A DNA stretch of 64,000 nucleotides, from positions 992,001 through 1,056,000 of the forward strand of contig NZ_CP029619.1 of the NCBI RefSeq assembly GCF_003176915.1, read 5' to 3'. Position numbers and translations under genes: made by a program. The notes below the pieces were generated by a model that saw nothing but the letters and a program-made list of their open reading frames with translations, was not told where the DNA came from and did no database searches. Numbering within the stretch: position 1 is the stretch's first letter; the number at the start of each line of letters is the position of its first letter. This stretch comes from Candidatus Cardinium hertigii (GTDB lineage: Bacteria > Bacteroidota > Bacteroidia > Cytophagales > Amoebophilaceae). Of the stretch, positions 28,323 through 36,905 are shown piece after piece.

Positions 28323-28815
28323 CTGCTAGAGGTGTACTTTCTGCTAGAGGTGTACTTTTTAGACACGCAAGCACAACACCTGGATCATAACCATAATAAT
28401 AAGCTACTGTTCCTATCCCTACTACTGTTCCTATTCCTCCTACTGTTTTTGCTATTTTTACTGATTCTGCTGCTTTTAGTTTCAAGGAATTCACCCAGCT
28501 TCTCCAGTTCCACATTTTTGAACCTTCTGCTGCTTTTTCTTCTGTTGTCTCTTCTGTTGTCTCTTCTGTTGTCTCTTCTTTTTTCTCTTCTGTTGTCTCT
28601 TCTTCTTCTACTGCTTTTGCTGCTTCTTTTCTTTCTTGTGCTGCTTTACTTGTTTTTTGTATTTTTATTTTATTTTTCTGCATATATCCTTGCTGTTTTT
28701 CTGATCGGCAGCGTTCTTTAGAAGCATTACATGCGAGCATTGTTGTAGAAAGCAATAATAAAAGCGCTATACCTTTTTTAAATCTGAATACCTTTTTTAA
28801 ATCTGAATGTTGCAT
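28297..28815 (-). CDS. Lipoprotein-like Glu/Thr-rich protein with a chimeric C-terminus
   Basis: A 172-aa protein with a lipobox (LLLLSTTMLAC, Cys29), a Lys/Gln-rich segment, TTEETTEE repeats and then a hydrophobic segment (VGGIGTVVGIGTVAYYYGYD) that resembles the VGIGAVAGAYYY segment of the gene ending at 30797. The last residues (STPLAESTPLAV, then LSPQQQG) come from an 18-bp tandem repeat and from the duplicated acyltransferase sequence read out of frame, so the original C-terminus has been replaced. Probably a membrane-anchored member of the low-complexity family. Expression unknown. Confidence 0.5.
   Translation of the reverse strand: MQHSDLKKVFRFKKGIALLLLLSTTMLACNASKERCRSEKQQGYMQKNKIKIQKTSKAAQERKEAAKAVEEEETTEEKKEETTEETTEETTEEKAAEGSKMWNWRSWVNSLKLKAAESVKIAKTVGGIGTVVGIGTVAYYYGYDPGVVLACLKSTPLAESTPLAVLSPQQQG
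28323..28358. repeat. 18-bp tandem repeat at the duplication junction
   Basis: CTGCTAGAGGTGTACTTT occurs twice in direct succession (28323-28340, 28341-28358), exactly where the duplicated acyltransferase fragment ends. Confidence 0.9.
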
Positions 28816-29537
28816 AATCCTTAATATGTTTAATTGTTAATTATTAAATAACTTATACACGCTCCTCATAGGAGACATGCTACTTTGAGAGAAAAATTTT
28901 TTATTTACTTCCTTCTGAATATGAAATAAAATGTAAGTACTTCTTTCTTATATTCCAAATGAATTAATATTATTCAGTGCTACAGAACAGTATTTTTATA
29001 CTTTACGCCCGCAAATAGGAAACGGCTACAACCCAAGTAGGTGCAGAAATAAGTGAACTTCCTTTGCTAGGGGAAGTGGATACTACGGGGGAAAATGTTT
29101 TAAATGATGCTTTCAGTATATGGATCAATCTTTAGCAGAAGAGATATATCTTTTACACCGTAGCTATTTTGTAAAATTGTATAACGTACGTTTGTACAAA
29201 TTGTGGTGTAGAATATATGCAGTGGCAAGGGAAATCTGGTACCTGTCAGACATGGCGTTTACTAGCATCATAACTGCATCAACTAAACGCAGTGTTCTGC
29301 CTGGTATAACGGAAAATAAACCATCTATTTCTATCAACCAGCCTATAAAGATAGAGGACATATCCGTAGCTACTTTAACTCCAGGTGGATAGCAATGCAT
29401 ATTTTTAGTACTTTCCCTAAAGTATTTAAAGTTTTTATTTTAGTTTTTTTTTTTATAATCTCGGAAAGTTATTATAGTTATGTAATAATCGTTTTAAGAT
29501 GAAAAAACTTATTTGATACATTATAAATTCTGGGTAT
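28816..29537. other. Accessory gap without a supported gene
   Basis: About 720 bp. Short open frames of 60-90 aa exist on both strands at 29120-29400, but none has a recognisable domain or signal, and they overlap one another. Probably decayed sequence. Confidence 0.3.
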
Positions 29538-29657
29538 ATGCACCAGATTAAGCGTATGCTAAATAAAAATAGAAAGAAGGGCATTGCGCCTTTATTGCTT
29601 CTTGCTGCAACCATGTTAGCAGTGGATTGTAATAAGTTATTGCCCCACACAGATTAA
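29538..29657 (+). pseudogene. Orphan lipoprotein leader (39 aa)
   Basis: A 39-codon frame: Lys/Arg-rich start, hydrophobic core APLLLLAATMLAVDC, then CNKLLPHTD and stop. It matches the leader style of the neighbouring lipoproteins (KKGIALLLLLSTTMLAC) but has no mature domain. Either a remnant of a lost lipoprotein gene or a very small lipoprotein. Confidence 0.4.
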
Positions 29658-30035
29658 TCTGTTTATATGCATCAGAATATATTGCTTATTACCATTGAGG
29701 ACAGGAGTTTTGCACATAGGGCAGTTAAAATCAGTAAAATTTTTCATTAATATTTCTTGCAGACAATCCAAATAAAAAGCATGCCTACACTGCTTTCCCT
29801 ATTTCGGCATACCCTGGATTTCAAGGTTTTGCTTTTTTAGCGTCCATTTGTTCAAGGCATACCGCACAGTTATTTTCTTTTACTTTTTCTGCTGATTGGA
29901 CTTGTTGTTTTGCTTGCTCTGTTGTATTCCTGTCAGGAATGGACGCTTTACTATAATTTCCTGCTAGCACTATGGTAGAAAGAAGTAACAAGGACATAAT
30001 GCTTTTTTAAAGGTGATGGCATATGCTTTAAGCAT
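29637..30035 (-). pseudogene. RING-finger protein pseudogene (E3 ubiquitin ligase-like)
   Basis: Read in pieces on the minus strand. A leader (MLKAYAITFKK, then after a frameshift MSLLLLSTIVLAGN) is followed by a helical linker and NNCAVCLEQMD, which gives the first RING Cys pair. That frame stops at a TGA (29821-29823). The next frame gives GKQCRHAFYLDCLQEIL and, after a short helix, NCPMCKTP. Together this is C-x2-C ... C-x-H-x2-Y-x2-C ... C-P-x-C, a RING-H2 layout with Tyr where the second His is expected. A frameshift, in-frame stops and the changed ligand mark it as dead. RING fingers are eukaryotic; in intracellular bacteria they occur in effectors that act as host ubiquitin ligases. 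Confidence 0.6.
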
Positions 30036-30796
30036 TTAATTGCTACAAGGATTTATCAATCTATAATTTTTCTCTATTTTTTTTAGGAAACCATATTGGG
30101 ATGTCTTTCATATCCATTGCTTCGTTTTCCAAGTGCAGTATCCTTTCTGCTAGATGACTCCCTTCCTAATACAAGCGTGATGGCATTTGGGGTGTACGGC
30201 TTTTGGTTAAGCAACGTATGCTGACATATGCAATGCCTGTTATAAAAATCTTCATTTAACCGAAAGCAATTTGAAGTGCTTAATAGCTTTCTATTTACTC
30301 CCCCTCCCAATAAATTTAGGTTATTACATACAATGGCGTAATATTGTCTTTTAGAAATTACCTATATCAGCTATTGCATGTCCCAAATCGCTTATTATTT
30401 TTGTTAGGTGATTCCATGAGAATACAACAATAGTTGATTCTTCTCTTCATAGGGGAAATGACCTCTTCCCATCGTGCCATCCTGATGCGGCATGGAATAG
30501 GATGGCATGTTTACGTGGCATGTCCTCTAGGCTCAGTCATTCTGTAATATACATAATTCGTCAATCTGTTTTGTATAGAATTACGAAAAATGGGGAACTA
30601 TCGGTTAAGTCCCTTTTAGCTACTTAACCGATATAATTCCGTGCATAAGCGTTTGCCTGCTTTATATTTTCTTTTACTATGCCTCTTAATATGAGCTCCA
30701 GAAAGGAATATACCCCCTGTTTCCAAATTCATTTTTTTATTCTTCATTTCCTTCTTTCCCTATTTCATTTTCTCCCTCATTTGCTGCTTTTTTGTA
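30036..30796. other. Accessory gap with one hairpin
   Basis: About 760 bp without a supported gene. It contains the hairpin at 30599-30633. Short frames at 30083-30310 and 30679 onward have no recognisable features and read as chance. Confidence 0.35.
30599..30633. terminator. 12-bp hairpin, relative of the 26517 hairpin
   Basis: TATCGGTTAAGT (30599-30610) pairs with ACTTAACCGATA (30622-30633). It shares its core with the stronger hairpin at 26517-26561, and both lie about 160-200 bp behind paralogous low-complexity genes. Confidence 0.45.
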
Positions 30797-32266
30797 TTAT
30801 ATACTACTTTTTCTTGTTTTTCTTCTTGCTGCCTTTCTTGCTTTTGTTGCTGCCTTTCTTGCTTCTGTTGCTGCCTTTCTTGCTTCTGTTGCTGCCTTTC
30901 TTGCTTCTGTTGCTGCTTTGTTTGCTTCTGTTGCTGCCTTTCTTGCTTCTGTTGCTGCCTTTCTTGCTTTTGTTGCTGCTTCTGTTACTGCTTTTGTTGC
31001 TGCATTTCTTGTTTCTGTTGCTGCATTTTCTGCTTCATCTGCTGCATTATTTGCTATTTCTGCTTTTGTTGCTGCTTTTGTTGCTGCCTTTCTTGCTTTT
31101 TTTGCTTTTGTTTTTGCTGTTTCATTTGCTTCTCTTCTTGCTTCTGTTACTGCTTCATTTGCTTCTGTTACTGCTTCATTTGCTTCTATTGCTGCATCGC
31201 TTGCATTTTTTGCTGCCTTTCTTGCTTCTATTGCTGCTTCTGTTGCTTTTTTTATTGCTGCATTTCTTGCTTTTTTTATTTCCGCATCTTCTTCTTCTTC
31301 TGTATTTGCTGCTGCTTCTGATTTTCTTTCTACTTCTTCTCTGCTTTCTGGCTTACTAAATACTATGTTGCTTGATGCTTTTGCTTCTGTCTGTTGATGT
31401 TTTGGTTTTTTTTCTCCTCTTACTTTTCTTACTAATGCTCCTGCTCCTAGTACTGCTGTTCCTAGTGCTCCTACTCCTAGTACTGCTGTTCCTAGTGCTC
31501 CTACTCCTAGTACTGCTGTTCCTAGTGCTCCTACTCCTAGTACTCCTGTTCCTGTTGGTTGTTTTATTAGTGCTAGAGCTGTTGTTTCTAGTAGTTCTAT
31601 TTGTGGTGTTCTTGTTCTTTCTGCTTCTATTATTTTTGTTATTTGTGGTGGAAAAGGATTAAGTGCTCTTATTGCTTGTTCTATTGTTAGCAAAGGCTTA
31701 AGTATTGGTTGTTCTATTAGTGCTAGATCTGTTGTGTTTACTGTTTCTACTGTTTCTGCTAGATACGAAAGCGCATCTAGACCATAATAATAATAATAAT
31801 AATAAGCTCCTGCTACTGCTCCTATTCCTACTACTGTTGCTGCTATTTTTGCTGATCCTATTGCTTTTAGTTTTGCACTTGCTGCTCTTGCTAGATACAA
31901 AACCGCTTTTCTTACTCCTGCTAGATACGAAGCTGCTTCTGGTTTTCTTTCCTTTTCCTTTGTCTCTAGTTTTTCTTCTGTTTTTGGATCTGCTGCTGGT
32001 TGTTCTTCTTCTGTTTTTGCTGCTTTTGCTACTGCTGCTGCTTTTGTTGCTTCTGCTACTTCTTCTGTTTTTGCTGTTTTTGGATCTGCTGCTGGTTGTT
32101 CTTCTTCTGTTTTTGCTGTTTTTGCTGCTGCTACTGCTTTTGCTACTGCTGCTTGTGCTGCATTGTCCCTGTTTTTTATATTTTCACAATTCGATGCGAA
32201 CGTCAGCGTGGAAAGAAACAATAAAAATAAAGGTACAATGTTTTGTATATATTTTTTATTTTGCAT
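30797..32266 (-). CDS. Low-complexity secreted protein with Ala-rich coiled coil and hydrophobic repeats
   Basis: A 489-aa protein. The signal peptide and NCENIKNRDNAAQAAVAKA start are shared with the gene ending at 26752. Then follow Lys/Thr/Glu blocks, a hydrophobic segment TVVGIGAVAGAYYYYYYYGL, four copies of a 10-aa unit of GVLGVGALGT type (TAVLGVGALG), and a long C-terminal KAATEAR-type heptad repeat that should form an extended helix, ending in basic RRKTRKSSI. The poly-Tyr stretch comes from a trinucleotide microsatellite (TAA)n on the plus strand at about 31785-31807. It has the look of a surface-exposed or exported adhesin-like or structural protein, but no domain is recognised and function is unknown. 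Confidence 0.6.
   Translation of the reverse strand: MQNKKYIQNIVPLFLLFLSTLTFASNCENIKNRDNAAQAAVAKAVAAAKTAKTEEEQPAADPKTAKTEEVAEATKAAAVAKAAKTEEEQPAADPKTEEKLETKEKERKPEAASYLAGVRKAVLYLARAASAKLKAIGSAKIAATVVGIGAVAGAYYYYYYYGLDALSYLAETVETVNTTDLALIEQPILKPLLTIEQAIRALNPFPPQITKIIEAERTRTPQIELLETTALALIKQPTGTGVLGVGALGTAVLGVGALGTAVLGVGALGTAVLGAGALVRKVRGEKKPKHQQTEAKASSNIVFSKPESREEVERKSEAAANTEEEEDAEIKKARNAAIKKATEAAIEARKAAKNASDAAIEANEAVTEANEAVTEARREANETAKTKAKKARKAATKAATKAEIANNAADEAENAATETRNAATKAVTEAATKARKAATEARKAATEANKAATEARKAATEARKAATEARKAATKARKAARRKTRKSSI
31433..31555 (-). repeat. 30-bp tandem repeats encoding a hydrophobic 10-aa unit
   Basis: Units of about 30 bp on the plus strand (TCCTAGTACTGCTGTTCCTA core) occur four times, encoding GVGALGTAVL-type decapeptides in the minus-strand gene. 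Units are nearly identical, which points to recent expansion. Confidence 0.8.
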
Positions 32267-32928
32267 ATATTTAATAGTATAGTTATGTTATATATGTTAC
32301 ATGTAAAGTTTAAAGCGACTGTTTACAAAGCGTAAGTAACAGGCAACTTTTTTGTTGCTCCATAGGCATATGCGTAGTACTTGCCTAGTGAGGGTAGTGG
32401 TAATACCCTAATGGCCTTAGCAGTACTATGCATTTGTTCTAATTTTGCTCTCTGCTAAAAGTTCGAGATTAAGGACTAAAGTGCATACCTCCCTATTACT
32501 TGTAGCAAGTTTAAGAAATTATTTTGTAAACTCCTAATAAGTTGCGGGTAGGTAAGTGTATATTTGAGATAAGTTTAACAATTGCCATCGTTGTATTTGT
32601 TAGTAGAGGCAAAGCCGCAGCTGGCTTATTATACATTAAAATATTACAGCGCGCTTTGAACAGCGTTAGACAGTGGAAAATAAAAAATACCATGCTTGTC
32701 TATTGCCATCTTCTATGAGACCAAAGCCAAAGTGCTGGTTGTTGCATAATAGCTTGCTCTAATGGCTTGGTGTATAAATGTACAATGGACGCAACAGATA
32801 AGGAAGCAGGCTGTTTGGTGAGTAAAATGGGATTAACGCTGTAGTATCCGCGTTTGATTTTAGTTATTTGAATATAAAAAAGCGGATAATTGCATTTTTT
32901 TGCTAGCCTTGCTGCTGTGGGATCAATA
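32136..32928. repeat. Segmental duplication, copy 2 (with 27545-28322)
   Basis: Source-like copy of the block at 27545-28322; here the acyltransferase gene continues uninterrupted past the repeat end. Differences include a short insertion in the signal-peptide region (AATAAAAATAAAGG against AATAAAGG) and scattered changes within lpxL. Confidence 0.85.
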
Positions 32929-33536
32929 GCAGTGGGTTGGTTTAAAAAAGCAATGGTATCTTTTTGTGTTAAGGGGACTTGGTCTATGAGTAGGGTAATG
33001 GCTTGTAAGGGTCCGGTATAGGTTAAGCAATGCCGCAACAATGCACGAATAGGTAATGCCTTGCGCTGGAACCGATTGCGTAAACGTAAGGCAATGGTAT
33101 CTACACTTTTCTGATGTAACGGTTGATAACCCGCATATAATGTATAATCTGTTTGAAGCGCTAGGGCATTGGCTGCCCATTCCCAATTGCCAAAGTGACC
33201 CGCTACGAACATAATGGATTGCCCCTTCCTATAAAAGGATGCTAACGGATGCAACGGATTGATCACTACCCGCCTATTGAGCTCTTTGGGTGATAGGGTT
33301 AAGGCTTTGATATGTTCTATGAGTAAATCACATAACTGCTTGTAAAAATCTTTGGCCATTTGTTTTCGTTCGGCTGCTGTCTTGGTTGGAAAAATGCGCG
33401 CTAAATTCTGCTCTACTACTGTTTTCCGATAACCAATGCCGTAGTAAATGCATAAATATAATCCATCTGAAAATAAGTACAATAGACGCAAGGGCAATAG
33501 TGAGAATAGATAACATATGGGGTATAAGAAAGACAT
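32700..33536 (-). CDS. LpxL/HtrB-family lipid A acyltransferase
   Basis: Probable inner-membrane acyltransferase of the lauroyl/myristoyl (LpxL/LpxM) family, which adds secondary acyl chains to lipid A. The 278-aa protein (ATG at 33536) has an N-terminal membrane anchor (PICYLFSLLPLRLLYLFSD), the catalytic HX4E motif as His114-FGNW-Glu119, VEQNLARIFP, and the family-typical C-terminus WLWSHRRWQ. In a symbiont the true lipid target is uncertain. Its last 75 codons are duplicated at 28094-28322. Confidence 0.88.
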   Translation of the reverse strand: MSFLYPICYLFSLLPLRLLYLFSDGLYLCIYYGIGYRKTVVEQNLARIFPTKTAAERKQMAKDFYKQLCDLLIEHIKALTLSPKELNRRVVINPLHPLASFYRKGQSIMFVAGHFGNWEWAANALALQTDYTLYAGYQPLHQKSVDTIALRLRNRFQRKALPIRALLRHCLTYTGPLQAITLLIDQVPLTQKDTIAFLNQPTAIDPTAARLAKKCNYPLFYIQITKIKRGYYSVNPILLTKQPASLSVASIVHLYTKPLEQAIMQQPALWLWSHRRWQ

Positions 33537-33587
33537 CTCATTAACGCAATAGTAGTAAAACGTTCTATACAAGCTTTATTTTGTTTT

Positions 33588-33662
33588 CTACTTGGCTAAC
33601 CTGCGCGGTAACCATTCCATTGGATTAACATCCTTTAAACAATGTGCCATAGTATGAAAGTA
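33588..33662 (-). pseudogene. Possible IS66-type transposase C-terminal remnant
   Basis: On the minus strand YFHTMAHCLKDVNPMEWLPR and a stop shortly after resemble the C-terminal end of IS66 transposases (TCKLH.VNP.EWL). Only about 25 residues remain. The match is short, so this is tentative. Confidence 0.3.
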
Positions 33663-33793
33663 TACAGGCGCTTTGCCAAAAGTAACAAGAAAAATGTAAA
33701 TTCTTTACTAGAGGATCCTTATTAAAAGAGCATGTTCTATGGTACGTAGTAAGGCAGCATGCAAAAAGCATATTAGAAAATGACGGAAATCGT

Positions 33794-34084
33794 TTAGCAT
33801 TGCATTGCTTTTTCAATAGTACGGCTCCATAGCGCTACTTTCTCTAGGTAGGCAGCTGCTGCAGTAGCCTCTGTGCTGCGTATTTGTAAACTTTCTACTA
33901 AGCAATCAAATGCTACCATAGCTAATAGATCTTGTTGATCTTGAATACGTAGCTTTTTTTTGTAGCTGCTGATGCGCTCTTCCAATAGCTTACTAGCTTT
34001 TCTCACGGCTGCTTCATTAGCCGATGCGACCTTCATAGGATACATGCGGTCTGCAATTTTAATTTTTATGGAAAGTGCTGTCAT
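33794..34084 (-). CDS. zapA: Cell division protein ZapA
   Basis: Small FtsZ-ring-associated protein that bundles FtsZ protofilaments. The 96-aa product begins SIKIKIADRMYPMKVASANE, matching the ZapA N-terminal domain, and then forms a long helix with YLEKVALWSRTIEKA. It lies 3 bp after the coiled-coil gene and in the Bacteroidota-typical order pheT, coiled-coil protein, zapA. Confidence 0.85.
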   Translation of the reverse strand: MTALSIKIKIADRMYPMKVASANEAAVRKASKLLEERISSYKKKLRIQDQQDLLAMVAFDCLVESLQIRSTEATAAAAYLEKVALWSRTIEKAMQC

Positions 34085-34087
34085 GGC

Positions 34088-34402
34088 TTAGGTTTGTTCA
34101 AAATAGGTCAAACAGAAATCTATATCTTTGATACATACATTAATTTGTTGAATAAGCTGCTGCTCCCATGAATCGAAAGAGGATACGTTTTGGGTAGTTT
34201 TGTTCGGTTGTATAAATGAGTCTGGGGAGTGTTGTGCATCTTGTAATTGGCTTTTGAGTAATGCATTTTCCTTGGTCAATTGTGCTATGTGTTGTTGGTA
34301 GGCTGTATGGTTTTCTAGTAATGAGTTAAACAGCTCTTCAAAATGCGTTATAATATGCGCAGCTTCCTCAAGAGTAGCTGTTTTATTTTCTGATGATGGC
34401 AT
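34088..34402 (-). CDS. Coiled-coil protein between pheT and zapA
   Basis: A 104-aa protein from the ATG at 34402. It starts MPSSENKTATLEEAAHIITH and holds a short coiled coil (YQQHIAQLTKENALLKSQL) with a helical C-terminus. Its start overlaps the 3' end of pheT by 20 bp, so it is translationally linked to pheT. In Bacteroidota an uncharacterised coiled-coil protein commonly sits just before zapA. A division-related role is suggested by position only. Confidence 0.65.
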   Translation of the reverse strand: MPSSENKTATLEEAAHIITHFEELFNSLLENHTAYQQHIAQLTKENALLKSQLQDAQHSPDSFIQPNKTTQNVSSFDSWEQQLIQQINVCIKDIDFCLTYFEQT

Positions 34403-36788
34403 GGAGATCACGTTCAAGGCATTGAATGATTTGATGCATGATTTGATCAATGCGTGCATCAGCTAGCGTTTGCGCTCTATCCTGCAGTGTCAAACTAAGC
34501 GCATAAGCCTTTTTATCTGTGGGCAAAGGAGGTCCCTCATACACATCAAAAAGTGCTATGCTTTTAATTTCTGTATGTCCTTGTTTTAGAATCAAATGTT
34601 GGATTTCTTGGAATAAAACAGCATGGTCTATTAACAAGGAGAGATCCCTTGTAACAGTAGGAACTTTTGCAATAGGTTCATATAACTTATGCAATTGGCT
34701 AATGGCCAGCAATTTTTTCCAACAGATAGCTGCAAAGAAAACAGGCTGCTTTATAGGAAACTTAGCTAGCATAGTGGGAGCAACTTCCCCGAATAGCAGG
34801 AGGGGGACTCCTTGATGCGTGGCTTGTACGGCCTGTACATAAAATGGATGCGTTATGCTTGCATAAGACAATGCTATCCTCCCTAATTTTTGCGCCAATT
34901 GTTCTAGCGTAGTACGCAAAGTAAGTAAGGTTACAGGACCTAATTGACGCACCCAGTTTTTAGGTTCTATTTGACCTGTTAGCCAGATTCCCAATTTTTT
35001 TTCTTCTTTATATTGGCCATTTTCTTGTCTATAAATGGTTCCAAATTCAAAAAGCTTTATATCCTGTTGGCGGTGGGCTAGGTTGTAGGCTATAACTTCT
35101 AACCCGCTAAAGAGCAAGGTAGGGCGTAGTATGCTTGCGCTGCTACTAAGTGGATTCAATAAGGTAATTGCCTCTTGGTCTGCTAGGTAAGCTTCTTTGA
35201 GTAGGGAATTGGTCCATATTTCATAGTATCCCTGTGCGACCAGTAGTTTACTGATTTCTTGTTCTATTTTATAAGCATAGTTTGTAGCAGTTAAAGGGGC
35301 TATGTAGGTAGTAGACAAATGGGTGGTAGGTAGGAAACTGCTATAACCATATATGCGTGCAATTTCTGCAATAAGATCAATTTCCCTTGTTACATCTACT
35401 CTGTAGGGAGGTACCTTAGCTGTAAATCCTTCAGCTGTTTCTGTTTCAATGGTTACTTCTAAATCTGTTACAATTTGTTTTATAGTGACTGGCGCAATAG
35501 AGAACCCTAAACAGTGTTGCACCTGCTTGTAGGAGAGTGGAATGGTACAATGGGATATAGGAGTAGGATAAAACTCAACTATTGCACCTAGGATAGCAGA
35601 AGGGATCAATTTTTGTAACAGTAAAGCAGCTCTTTTTAATGCATAAAGCGGCATGTTAGGATCACTACCGCGTTCAAACCGAAAGGAAGCTTCTGTATGC
35701 AAATGATGGTATTGTACGGCGCTTCGTATAATGGCTGGGTTAAAATAGGCACTTTCTATAAAGAGATGTTGGGTTTTAGCTGTAACACTTGTGTGCAGCC
35801 CTCCTAAAATACCAGCCATGGCTATGGGCGTTGCTCCGTCACAAACCATTGGTTCATGACCTGCTAGTTTCCTTTCTACCCCATCTAAACCCATGAATAG
35901 CGTACCAGCTGGTAAAGGCGTAACGTTGATTGTTTTATTTACAATACTATCATAGTCAAATGCATGGATGGGTTGTCCCAATTCATGCAGTATGTAGTTG
36001 GTTATGTCTACTACATTATTAATGGACTTTATGCCAATATGCGCTAACTTGTTGCGTAGCCAGGCAGGAGAAGCATCTATAGTTACCTGTTTAACGATCA
36101 ATCCACAATAGCGAGGACATGAAGTTTGGTCTATGGAACGTATGGTAATAGGAGGTAAGCCAGTAACAGTAGAAGCAAAAGCATCAACGGTAGGGAGATG
36201 AAGCGGTAGATGTAAAATAGCTTTTAATTCCCTTGCCACACCCAAATGAGAACAAGCATCTGCCCTATTAGGCGTAATGTCAATTTCTAGGATCTCATCC
36301 ACTTCTTCTTTAAAATAATCCCTAGCTGCGGTTCCAGCAGATGGGGTAGTATCCACTAGTAGGATCCCTTCTTCTGTTGCTGCTCTCTGTAATCCAATTT
36401 CACTGGCAGCACAAAGCATACCTTCAGACCATTCTCCTCTAATTTTTCTTTTTGTAATGTGCAAGGGCGTTTGGTTCAGCGTATTGTAAATAGTAGTGCC
36501 AACGGGCGCTACTACTACTTTCCATCCAGCTGTCACATTAGGGGCACCGCAAATGATGGTAAGCGGCTCTGCTAGTCCTACGTCTACTATGGTTTTTTTG
36601 AGCCTATCTGCGTTGGGGTGAGGTGCACATTCTACCACTTCTCCAATGATAAGCCCTTCCAGTGCACCCTGAATGGTAGGACGTATTGCTGTAACTTCTA
36701 AGCCGCGTTGGGTTAAGTACTCGGCTACTGTTGAGCTACCCAAAGAAAAATCTATATAGTCTTTTAACCAGTTTAGAGATATTTTCAT
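34383..36788 (-). CDS. pheT: Phenylalanyl-tRNA synthetase beta subunit
   Basis: Beta subunit of the (alpha-beta)2 PheRS. The 801-aa protein has an N-terminal tRNA-binding OB domain (GLIIGEVVECAPHPNADRLK), the B3/B4 editing domain, the B5 domain, a catalytic-like core and the C-terminal anticodon-binding FDX-ACB domain (PTVTRDLSLLIDH, then LTLQDRAQTLADARID). Full length for the family. pheS is not in the window. The ATG at 36788 gives the standard start MKISLNWLKDYIDF. Confidence 0.97.
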   Translation of the reverse strand: MKISLNWLKDYIDFSLGSSTVAEYLTQRGLEVTAIRPTIQGALEGLIIGEVVECAPHPNADRLKKTIVDVGLAEPLTIICGAPNVTAGWKVVVAPVGTTIYNTLNQTPLHITKRKIRGEWSEGMLCAASEIGLQRAATEEGILLVDTTPSAGTAARDYFKEEVDEILEIDITPNRADACSHLGVARELKAILHLPLHLPTVDAFASTVTGLPPITIRSIDQTSCPRYCGLIVKQVTIDASPAWLRNKLAHIGIKSINNVVDITNYILHELGQPIHAFDYDSIVNKTINVTPLPAGTLFMGLDGVERKLAGHEPMVCDGATPIAMAGILGGLHTSVTAKTQHLFIESAYFNPAIIRSAVQYHHLHTEASFRFERGSDPNMPLYALKRAALLLQKLIPSAILGAIVEFYPTPISHCTIPLSYKQVQHCLGFSIAPVTIKQIVTDLEVTIETETAEGFTAKVPPYRVDVTREIDLIAEIARIYGYSSFLPTTHLSTTYIAPLTATNYAYKIEQEISKLLVAQGYYEIWTNSLLKEAYLADQEAITLLNPLSSSASILRPTLLFSGLEVIAYNLAHRQQDIKLFEFGTIYRQENGQYKEEKKLGIWLTGQIEPKNWVRQLGPVTLLTLRTTLEQLAQKLGRIALSYASITHPFYVQAVQATHQGVPLLLFGEVAPTMLAKFPIKQPVFFAAICWKKLLAISQLHKLYEPIAKVPTVTRDLSLLIDHAVLFQEIQHLILKQGHTEIKSIALFDVYEGPPLPTDKKAYALSLTLQDRAQTLADARIDQIMHQIIQCLERDLHAIIRK

Positions 36789-36905
36789 GCCTTTAAATTA
36801 CAACTGTTGCACAATTATTGTATGATACTAATGCGACCAATATAAATGTTAGTAATGGAAAATGATATGCATTGTAGCCTACTGTTTCATTTCTATCGAT
36901 GTTAA

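Noticed and set aside
28094-28366. Intact 90-aa gene with its own start
   Set aside because: It is the 3' end of the acyltransferase fused to foreign bases at a duplication junction; the catalytic part is missing.
29120-29400. Opposing 78-90 aa frames
   Set aside because: Neither strand has recognisable features, and both cannot be real.
30679-31662. Leu- or Ala/Phe-rich open frames on the plus strand over the coiled-coil gene
   Set aside because: Shadows of the repeat DNA; the minus-strand frame has a signal peptide shared with paralogues and is the real one.
36599-36788. A leader peptide or T-box upstream of pheT
   Set aside because: The region before pheT is only about 115 bp, has no Phe-rich leader or T-box motif.
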